Shown here: one piece after another, positions 5,706 through 11,538 of the stretch | Numbering within the stretch: the stretch's first letter is position 1 | Layout: the number at the start of each line of letters is the position of its first letter | From: Pontiella sp. | GTDB taxonomy: Bacteria; Verrucomicrobiota; Kiritimatiellia; Kiritimatiellales; Pontiellaceae | Direction: 5' to 3' | NCBI GenBank assembly: GCA_029935255.1 | Contig: JAOZKS010000052.1 | Span: 1-11,538 of the forward strand | Length of the DNA: 11,538 nucleotides | Made by a program: the position numbers and the translations under genes | Notes under the pieces: model-generated | What the model was told of the DNA's origin: nothing | What the model saw: only the letters and a program-made list of their open reading frames with translations | Databases searched by the model: none

Positions 5706-8700
5706 ATGAAAAAACTATTCTCCAATATCGGACTTTCTTTAGGAATCGCTTTTTGTCTCTGCTCCTTTACAGAAGCAAAGAGCACATTGGGCGTGGTTCA
5801 AGAGACCTGGATCAAAATCAACGGCGAAAGCATCATCGAGTTGACCGAAAACAAACAGTATACTCGCACAGCCAACACCGTTCGGATTCTCGACGAGTTT
5901 GCCTATGCCGATCTGGGCGACGACTATGGCTCGCGCTACTCAGCCCTGCTCACCCCGCCCAAGACGGGCGACTACACCTTCTGGATCGCGGCCGACGACA
6001 CCGCCGAACTCTGGCTCAGCCCGGACGAGGATCCGGCCAATCTTAAAAAAGCCCTCTCGCTCAACCGGTATTCAGGGGAACGGAAATGGTCGCGAGACGA
6101 TCAAAAATCAGCCGCCATCAAACTCACCAAAGGAAAATTTTATTTCATTCAGGCCCTTCACAAGCAAGGCGGAGGGGGCAACCACCTCTCCGTGGCATGG
6201 CAAGGTCCCGATCAGGAGAAAGGCGTAATCCGTGCGGCATTCCTTCAGGTTCCGCCACTCGATAAACGGACCATGGAACTGGGGAAGAAATCCTATCTCG
6301 CCGAACAGCGAACCACTGAAATACTCAAGACCCTGAAAACCATTTCCCCGAATCGCACCGAGGCTCTGGCCATACAGCTGAACAAAGCCGAGCAGGTCCA
6401 CGCAACCGAGGCTCTGGCCAAGCTAGGGCGGATCGCAAAAAAGAAGCCCTCCGAAGAAAATATAGCCCAGATCAAATCCTATGCTGCAGCGGCCCGGAAA
6501 CTCATGCCAACACCCGAATCGCCGATCACCAATCCCGTCCTCAAGGAACTTCTAATACTGGAAAGCCTGCACATCAAAATGCTTCCCCAAGCTAAACTAG
6601 AGGCCATGGGTGCCCACCGCACCGCACCGGTTTTCGGCCAAATCCCGACGGGAACCAAACCCTTAAAAAAGACGGTCACGCTAAATTCGAAGGCAGATAA
6701 AAGCCGGGGAGAGATGCTCTCCACCGGCCTCTACGCCCTGCCCGGAAGACCCTTCACAGTCACGATTCCGCAGCAGCTTGTGGGTAAAAAGGTGGTCTTG
6801 CAAATGGGCCACCATCTGGATGCCAACAAACATAACAAAGCCCTCGAATGCATGCCGCAAACCACCCTGAAAATTGAACTCACCCAAAAGACCCTAAAAG
6901 CAGTGAGCCCCTATGGAGGGATGCTGTTCATCAATATCCCGAAGGAACTGGCGCTCAACAACACCTCCATCTCATTTTCCGGTGTCACCGAATCTCCGCG
7001 TTTTATTCTGGGGAAAACCACCGAAACCGCATGGAAAACGATCCGAAACAATCCCGGACCGTGGGGTGAATTGGTGGGCAATAATATGATCTTCGTTGTG
7101 CATCGCGAGGCACTGCAAGCCCTCGATAATCCCACCGAACTCATGGCGTGGTGGGATAGCAACGTCCAGGCTCACGAAGGATTCTACAACTATGACATCG
7201 GCATTCCATTACGAATGCACACCTGCTTCAATCCCATCATGGGCTTCTCCACTTGGCCGCTATATGAAAAAAAGGAAAGCATCGTCAACCTCCTGAATCT
7301 CCAGCGGATGAAGGCCTACAACAACGGTCTCTTCCTGCACGAGCACGGCCACCATTGCGACGACAGCCGGATGATGTTCGGTAAAATCGGCGAGTCCACC
7401 CCCAACTGGGCCGGATACTACATGAAGGGAACCCGCGGCGACTTCAACTGGAAGGACAGCGAAGAAACGCACATGCTGCGGCTGTTCGACCCCAACGACG
7501 ATCTCCATCAAAAAATACGGGTGGACGGATGGTGGACCACCGAGTGGACCCACCTGTGGTCCTATCCCCTAACCAGCATCATGGTCGGTTATGCCCAGAC
7601 CTTTGGATGGGAAGCCTTCAAAACAGCCGTCCACCGCTTCACCCATTCGGACGACGAGATCAACCAGCTTCCCGCCTACTCGGCCTCGAAGCGCAACGAT
7701 CAAGACAAGATGGATCTTTGGCTTATCTTCCTCTCACAGGAAGCCAAACACGATATTCGTCCTTACTTCGCCCACTTCCACATCAAAGGCTCCGATACCG
7801 CCAACCAGCTGATTAATAAAATGAGCCTTCCAAAATGGGATGCCGCATACAATCCCCAGCGCCGGGTCATCGCCATTCAAAACCAGCCCGTCACCTTGGC
7901 CAACCCGCTCGAAACGGCCTTATCGCATGCGAAGGGTCTCACCATCAAATGGGGCCGGAGGCCCGCCCATGGAAAGCTGTCCTCGGGAAACGGCTCCCTC
8001 ACCTATACTCCCGAATCCGATTTCATAGGGCAGGACGACTTGCACTACACCATCAGCAACAACTTCGGAAACGAATTCAAAGGAATCATCAACATCCACG
8101 TTGTAGCGGAGGCTGCCAGCCCCAAACTTGCGCTTGGCACCACCCCCGGCATCTCCACCAAGAAGTGGACCTCCATTCCCTTTTCCCACCGCTATAAAAC
8201 CCCGATTGTGGTTGCTTCCATCGACCCCGAAGCCAACCCGGATTTCATCGTACGAATCCGTAATGTGAAACCTACCGGATGCGAAATCAAGCTCCAGCCC
8301 ATCCGGGAGAAGGCGGGGACCGGCAACACCCACGATGTCAGTTGGGTTGTCATAGAAGCCGGCAAGTTCACTGCCGACCAAAACGGCATTGTCGCTGAGG
8401 CCGGAACGGTCGAGGCAGCTCCGGAGGTAATGAGCACGGAGGTTGAAGGCGTACGCAAAACCTTTGGCGATAACATTCCGATGCTCCGCGCCGCCTGCTT
8501 CGGTCAGGTGCAGACCGTAAACAACTCCGACTGGAACAACTTCTTCTGGCGCAGCGATCCGGACAACCTAGGCATTCGCGTCGGCACTCATTTCGGGACC
8601 GCTGAAAGCTCAGGGGAAAAAGAGGCCGTCGGCTACATCTGCATCAGCCCCGGCCTCTACCAGTTCGGCGACACCACCGTCACCATCGGCAACAATTGGA

Positions 8701-8798
8701 TTGAATCCGAAGGCACCATCCTGAAAACAGGGTTCGACTGCTTCAACAGCTGGGGATTCAGAAAAATCGAACACCACTTCACCGCAAAACAAGGTTAG
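5706..8798 (+). CDS. Secreted multidomain M60/enhancin-like zinc metalloprotease with PA14 and C-terminal beta-rich modules
   Basis: The 1030-residue product has a Sec signal (MKKLFSNIGLSLGIAF..., cleavage near FTEA-KS). Residues 30-185 match a PA14 module (YSALLTPPKTGDYTFWIAADDTAEL; QALHKQGGGGNHLSVAWQGP), which often binds carbohydrate. Residues 186-330 are a helical linker. Residues about 332-680 match peptidase M60: the family's N-terminal part (STGLYALPGRPFTVTIP), then the gluzincin site HEHGH at 545-549 with the third ligand candidate Glu563, in agreement with HExxHx(8-28)E. Family members cleave mucin-type glycoproteins. Residues 721-801 are an Ig/cadherin-like domain (GSLTYTPESDFIGQDDLHYTI). 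The last ~210 residues are a beta-rich module of lectin-like appearance (KTPIVVASIDPEANPDFIVRIRN), not firmly identified. Three ATGs lie in a row (5700, 5703, 5706); AAAGG at 5694-5698 has proper spacing only to the third. The gene is divergent from the lipoprotein cluster and convergent with gdh. Confidence 0.85.
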   Translation: MKKLFSNIGLSLGIAFCLCSFTEAKSTLGVVQETWIKINGESIIELTENKQYTRTANTVRILDEFAYADLGDDYGSRYSALLTPPKTGDYTFWIAADDTAELWLSPDEDPANLKKALSLNRYSGERKWSRDDQKSAAIKLTKGKFYFIQALHKQGGGGNHLSVAWQGPDQEKGVIRAAFLQVPPLDKRTMELGKKSYLAEQRTTEILKTLKTISPNRTEALAIQLNKAEQVHATEALAKLGRIAKKKPSEENIAQIKSYAAAARKLMPTPESPITNPVLKELLILESLHIKMLPQAKLEAMGAHRTAPVFGQIPTGTKPLKKTVTLNSKADKSRGEMLSTGLYALPGRPFTVTIPQQLVGKKVVLQMGHHLDANKHNKALECMPQTTLKIELTQKTLKAVSPYGGMLFINIPKELALNNTSISFSGVTESPRFILGKTTETAWKTIRNNPGPWGELVGNNMIFVVHREALQALDNPTELMAWWDSNVQAHEGFYNYDIGIPLRMHTCFNPIMGFSTWPLYEKKESIVNLLNLQRMKAYNNGLFLHEHGHHCDDSRMMFGKIGESTPNWAGYYMKGTRGDFNWKDSEETHMLRLFDPNDDLHQKIRVDGWWTTEWTHLWSYPLTSIMVGYAQTFGWEAFKTAVHRFTHSDDEINQLPAYSASKRNDQDKMDLWLIFLSQEAKHDIRPYFAHFHIKGSDTANQLINKMSLPKWDAAYNPQRRVIAIQNQPVTLANPLETALSHAKGLTIKWGRRPAHGKLSSGNGSLTYTPESDFIGQDDLHYTISNNFGNEFKGIINIHVVAEAASPKLALGTTPGISTKKWTSIPFSHRYKTPIVVASIDPEANPDFIVRIRNVKPTGCEIKLQPIREKAGTGNTHDVSWVVIEAGKFTADQNGIVAEAGTVEAAPEVMSTEVEGVRKTFGDNIPMLRAACFGQVQTVNNSDWNNFFWRSDPDNLGIRVGTHFGTAESSGEKEAVGYICISPGLYQFGDTTVTIGNNWIESEGTILKTGFDCFNSWGFRKIEHHFTAKQG

Positions 8799-8818
8799 TA
8801 GCTGCCGACGGACTCCAA

Positions 8819-10063
8819 CTACATAAAGATGGACCCATCGAGATGCGTACGGGCCAGAGCAGCCTGCCCCACTCGGCGAATGGCGAGAATGAATGCGGCG
8901 GTCCGAAGATCCACTTTCTTTTCCTCGGCCACATCGCAAACGGAACGATAGGCCTTGCTCATTACTTTTTCCAGCTCATCATTGATGCGATCAAGCACCC
9001 AGCGGAACTGCTGAATATTTTGCGTCCATTCAAAGTAGCTGACCGTGACACCACCGGCGTTGGCCAGAATATCCGGAAGAACCAGAATACCGCGTTCAAG
9101 CAAGATGGCATCCGCACTCGGCGTGGTGGGCGCGTTGGCGGCCTCGACGACGATCTTCGCTTTAACGTCATGCGCATTCTCTTCGGTAATCACATCCTGA
9201 AGCGCGGCGGGAATGAGCACATCCGCATCCCATGTGATGATCTCAGAACCTTCAAAGGCCATTCCGCCGACAAACCCGCTGACCCCCCCTTTTTCCGACA
9301 CCCATTCATTCAGTGCAACAACATCGAGTCCATCCGGGTTCGAGACCCCGCCGGTATGATCTGCAACCGCAACAATACAGGCCCCGTGTTCAGCAATCAA
9401 CCGGGCGGCATGGCTACCCACATTTCCAAAACCCTGGATAGCGACCGTGATCTCTGAGAACGTTTTCCCTTGATCCTTCAGCGCCTCGCGCAAGGTTAGC
9501 ATTACCCCGCGCCCCGTGGCCTCTTCCCTACCTTCCGAGCCAAACAAATGCAGCGGCTTTCCTGTAACGACGGCCGGTGAGAATCCTTCGAACTTGGAAT
9601 ATTCATCCATAATCCAGCCCATCACCTTGGCATTGGTATTCACGTCGGGAGCCGGAATATCGATCGTCGGGCCGATCACATCCTTCATCTGCGCCACAAA
9701 GAGCCGGGTCACCAGACTTAGATCCTTGTCGGACATCGTCTTTGGATCACAATCGATCCCGCCCTTCGCTCCACCGAAAGGAATATCGACCACCGCAGTT
9801 TTCCACGTCATCAACCCTGCCAGAGCTGAAGCATGATCTTCGTTCATCTCGGGATGAAAACGCAGGCCGCCCTTCATCGGGCCACGGGCGTTGTTGTGCT
9901 GCACGCGGTAGCCGGTGTAATACATCAGCTCACCCGCACAGCTCTCAATCGCAATTTCAACCTTCACACTGCGCTGCGGGGTCAGCAGGATTTTTCGGAT
10001 AATTTGAGGGAGGCCTAGAATGTCGGCCGCCTTGTTAAAATAAAAATGGGTATCGCTCAACAT
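8819..10063 (-). CDS. gdhA: Glutamate dehydrogenase (Glu/Leu/Phe/Val dehydrogenase family)
   Basis: This cytoplasmic enzyme interconverts glutamate and 2-oxoglutarate plus ammonia and links carbon and nitrogen metabolism. The 414-residue length is normal for the hexameric short form. Family landmarks are in order: MKGGLRFHP with Lys64, TWKTA with Lys88, PFGGAKGGI with catalytic Lys100, IPAPDVNT with catalytic Asp140, GSEGREEATGRG, the Rossmann motif GFGNVG at 210-215, and GGVTVSYFEW with Ser341. Lys64 and Ser341 correspond to the gamma-carboxylate contacts that separate glutamate from leucine or phenylalanine dehydrogenases. The acidic residue after the second Rossmann strand (Asp234) hints at NAD rather than NADP (inference). 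The ribosome site AAAGGAG lies 9 nt before the ATG. The gene stands alone; its end is 20 bp from the end of the convergent protease gene, with no clear terminator between. The symbol could equally be gdhB or rocG by local custom. Confidence 0.95.
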   Translation of the reverse strand: MLSDTHFYFNKAADILGLPQIIRKILLTPQRSVKVEIAIESCAGELMYYTGYRVQHNNARGPMKGGLRFHPEMNEDHASALAGLMTWKTAVVDIPFGGAKGGIDCDPKTMSDKDLSLVTRLFVAQMKDVIGPTIDIPAPDVNTNAKVMGWIMDEYSKFEGFSPAVVTGKPLHLFGSEGREEATGRGVMLTLREALKDQGKTFSEITVAIQGFGNVGSHAARLIAEHGACIVAVADHTGGVSNPDGLDVVALNEWVSEKGGVSGFVGGMAFEGSEIITWDADVLIPAALQDVITEENAHDVKAKIVVEAANAPTTPSADAILLERGILVLPDILANAGGVTVSYFEWTQNIQQFRWVLDRINDELEKVMSKAYRSVCDVAEEKKVDLRTAAFILAIRRVGQAALARTHLDGSIFM

Positions 10064-10125
10064 AACTATCTACTCCTTTATCTCGTCTCGTCTGCCCAGA
10101 AACACACATGCCAAAACACAAGGAA

Positions 10126-10154
10126 TGTATATCGGGTTATGGCCATTCCCTCAA
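10126..10154 (-). promoter_or_regulatory. Candidate promoter of gdh
   Basis: Read on the minus strand, TTGAGG (10154-10149) is separated by 17 nt from TATACA (10131-10126). Each box matches consensus at 4 of 6 positions. It would give a leader of about 55 nt before the gdh start codon. This is a plausible but not strong candidate. Confidence 0.35.
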
Positions 10155-10361
10155 GCGATTACCATGAGTACCAAACTATCGGTACAGGCGTACCCGGAGA
10201 ATAAATTCGTCAACGGGATCGTTGGGTCGGAAAAACAGGGATTCCTTGTCTTCGAGCAGGAAGGAACTTTTCAATCCATTATTGGAAAACCAAACGGTGA
10301 TCGGCTAAGGCATTGTTGAACTCGTCTCCCATCGACAACCGGACGGGCGATCCCCGCAAAC

Positions 10362-10389
10362 AAAAAAGCGCCCCGAATGGGACGCTTTT
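10362..10389 (-). terminator. Intrinsic terminator of the second barrel gene, possibly bidirectional
   Basis: AAAAGCG-C-CCC (10364-10374) pairs with GGG-A-CGCTTTT (10379-10389) around a 4-nt loop, with one C/A mismatch. On the minus strand the stem ends in a T-run (complement of the six A at 10362-10367), 21 bp beyond the stop of the gene at 10411. On the plus strand it also ends in TTTTA, so it may act both ways. Confidence 0.85.
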
Positions 10390-10410
10390 ATTGTAACAAC
10401 TGCATGGTGC

Positions 10411-11154
10411 TTAGAAGGTCGTGGACACTCCAACCGTGCCGAGGAAATCGACATCATAAGCGAAAGGGCCATCAACCAGCACCGTGTCATCGAGCTGTGC
10501 AATATAGGTAGCAGACCCGTAAATGCTCCACGCTTCATTCAGTGCATAGGCAACTCCGGCAGAAACCGTTCCGTCATTCCAACCGGAACCGGTGCTGGTG
10601 CCATCAACCCAGCGGGCATCCGCTGCGATCGACCCACTGAATGTTTCAGTGAAATCAAATCCATATTCCGCACCAAACTCCACGGTAGTAACTCCGCCCA
10701 GAATATCGCCAGAAACGCCACGATATACCGTGGCGGCAAGACCGACACCAGCGAGTTCGTAACCAAGACCTACGAACAATTCAACATCCTCAGCAGAGGC
10801 TGCGAAGGGGTACGTGTAGTCGGTCACACCAACCGAAAGATCAACCACCTCGATCGGCGCGGCGTAGGATGCATACCAATCGATCTCGGAGAACTGGTTG
10901 GGAGTCATCGCACCACCATAGTCACCAATATCATAGTTTCCCCACACGCCGATCGTGAACGTACCGATCTCTTCCGGAAGTCCGAGCCCCGAGGCTTCGA
11001 TACCCGGCTGGAACACCGCCTCGTCGTTGAGCGTGTAGCCACGGAACACGTATGCGCTGGCAAAATCCATGGTGACGGTTGTTTCGGCGGCAGCTGTTCC
11101 GACCACGGCCGCGATCATTCCTGTTGCCACTGCTTTGGTAATCATGTTTTTCAT
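10411..11154 (-). CDS. Outer-membrane beta-barrel protein (Gcw_chp / TIGR02001-like)
   Basis: The 247-residue product has a Sec signal peptide (MKNMITKAVATGMIAAVVGTAAA-E). The mature part is almost wholly made of alternating-residue strands rich in Gly, Tyr, Trp and Val and ends in a C-terminal Phe (GTVGVSTTF), the usual signal for the BAM assembly machinery. The opening strand VTMDFASAYVFRGYTLND matches the 'aS-x-YvfRG' start of the Gcw_chp family of uncharacterised barrels. The role is unknown; porin or channel use is possible. The start at 11154 has GAGGGA just upstream, with tight spacing; a second ATG nine bases on (11145) is less likely because it leaves too long a gap. The gene is single, with its own promoter and terminator and a long leader. 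Confidence 0.78.
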   Translation of the reverse strand: MKNMITKAVATGMIAAVVGTAAAETTVTMDFASAYVFRGYTLNDEAVFQPGIEASGLGLPEEIGTFTIGVWGNYDIGDYGGAMTPNQFSEIDWYASYAAPIEVVDLSVGVTDYTYPFAASAEDVELFVGLGYELAGVGLAATVYRGVSGDILGGVTTVEFGAEYGFDFTETFSGSIAADARWVDGTSTGSGWNDGTVSAGVAYALNEAWSIYGSATYIAQLDDTVLVDGPFAYDVDFLGTVGVSTTF

Positions 11155-11166
11155 ACTTCCCTCTCT

Positions 11167-11190
11167 TAAGGTTTAAGCGTCCGAACCTTA
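11167..11190 (-). promoter_or_regulatory. Hairpin just upstream of the ribosome site of the barrel gene
   Basis: TAAGGTT (11167-11173) and AACCTTA (11184-11190) form a perfect 7-bp stem with a 10-nt loop, immediately before the GAGGGA ribosome site on the minus strand. In the leader RNA it could stabilise the message or affect ribosome access. It is AU-rich and has no T-run, so it is not a terminator. Confidence 0.45.
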
Positions 11191-11350
11191 TGCTCGCGAC
11201 TTATGGATCGTCCTATACGCAACAGGTATGCCAAACCACTAGCGCACAGCATTGAAACCCACTTAATCCTTTGCGGTAGAAACTGATAAGAATATATCAT
11301 CAAAACCTGAATTTGATTCTACAAACACATATAGTTCATATTTGTTGTGT

Positions 11351-11379
11351 ATTATATATTTAGTACAATATTGAATCAA
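11351..11379 (-). promoter_or_regulatory. Sigma70-type promoter of the second barrel gene
   Basis: Read on the minus strand, TTGATT (11379-11374) is followed by exactly 17 nt and then TATAAT (11356-11351): 4 of 6 and 6 of 6 matches. Transcription would begin near 11344, giving a leader of about 190 nt to the start codon at 11154. The surrounding DNA is strongly AT-rich. The -35 box lies within one arm of an 8-bp inverted repeat (GAATCAAA 11373-11380; TTTGATTC 11312-11319). Confidence 0.65.
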
Positions 11380-11538
11380 ACAAATGGCCCGACCTAATAT
11401 ATCCCGTTTCCCTCGATCTTCATTTATCGACTTAGCCCAAGTTTCTTGTTACCTGACGTAACCCGTTGCAAACCAACGATAGACTTTCTGAAGGCACTAC
11501 AAAAACGCTACATACTCACCTCGCTTCGTTGAGGCGTG

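Larger units (their letters stand above)
10064..10410. other. 347-bp spacer between gdh and the second barrel gene
   Basis: It holds the gdh ribosome site and a possible gdh promoter on the gdh side, and the terminator of the barrel gene on the other. In between lies a short plus-strand open frame (10125-10319, 64 codons) whose product I do not recognise; its ATG touches AAGGA with no spacing, and it overlaps the candidate gdh promoter. I see nothing else of note. Confidence 0.5.
11155..11538. other. Gene-free, partly AT-rich region at the window's end
   Basis: No credible coding frame is seen over 384 bp. From 11155 to about 11344 lies the predicted leader of the barrel gene. The AT-rich block 11280-11395 holds its promoter. 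From 11395 to the edge I see only small inverted repeats (for example gttac-ctgac-gtaac at 11448-11462) and nothing I can name. Confidence 0.6.

Noticed and set aside
8799..8818. Terminator between the protease gene and gdh
   Set aside because: The 20-bp gap and its flanks hold no stem with a T-run in either direction.
10125..10319. 64-codon plus-strand frame between gdh and the barrel gene
   Set aside because: AAGGA touches the ATG with no spacing, the product has no recognisable family or signal, and the start overlaps the candidate gdh promoter. It could be a decayed gene but cannot be supported.
11517..11538. Possible hairpin at the right window edge (CCTC ... GAGG)
   Set aside because: Only a 4-bp core stem is certain and the sequence is cut by the window edge, so its nature cannot be judged.

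Overview
The window looks like an ordinary chromosomal stretch of a Gram-negative, glycan-degrading bacterium. It has lipoproteins with outer-membrane-type lipoboxes, two outer-membrane beta-barrels, a Tat-exported cysteine-type sulfatase and a large secreted M60-type metalloprotease. This content fits the PVC group (Kiritimatiellota such as Pontiella, or Lentisphaerota, Verrucomicrobiota or Planctomycetota), where sulfatases are abundant. That placement is inferred from gene content; no marker gene is present.

Layout. (1) 1-2804, plus strand: the 3' end of a small ABM-type monooxygenase gene overlaps the start of a Tat-signal S1 sulfatase gene, which is followed after about 20 bp by a beta-barrel of the bacterial 'neuromedin U'-like family. 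The tight spacing suggests one operon. (2) 2794-5343, minus strand: three consecutive genes encode exported proteins. Two are lipoproteins and one is probably periplasmic, and all three carry what I read as versions of the same LPP20/FlgT-N-like fold on different scaffolds. A strong consensus promoter lies upstream of the first gene, and a 12-bp-stem intrinsic terminator sits just before the last. (3) 5706-8798, plus strand, divergent from that cluster: a 1030-residue secreted protein with PA14, M60/enhancin-like metallopeptidase, Ig/cadherin-like and C-terminal beta-rich modules. (4) 8819-10063, minus strand: an apparently complete glutamate dehydrogenase, convergent with the protease gene. 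(5) 10411-11154, minus strand: a second beta-barrel with its own terminator and a consensus promoter that predicts a leader of about 190 nt.

How the parts may work together: the sulfatase and the M60 protease both point to attack on sulfated glycans or glycoproteins outside the cytoplasm, and the barrels could serve in uptake or envelope function. The LPP20/FlgT-like trio is the least explained part. Such domains are known from flagellar and envelope lipoproteins, but no flagellar gene is visible here. I see no transposon, CRISPR array, tRNA, rRNA or phage gene. The three gene-free stretches over 300 bp (5344-5699, 10064-10410, 11155-11538) hold promoters, hairpins and terminators as listed.
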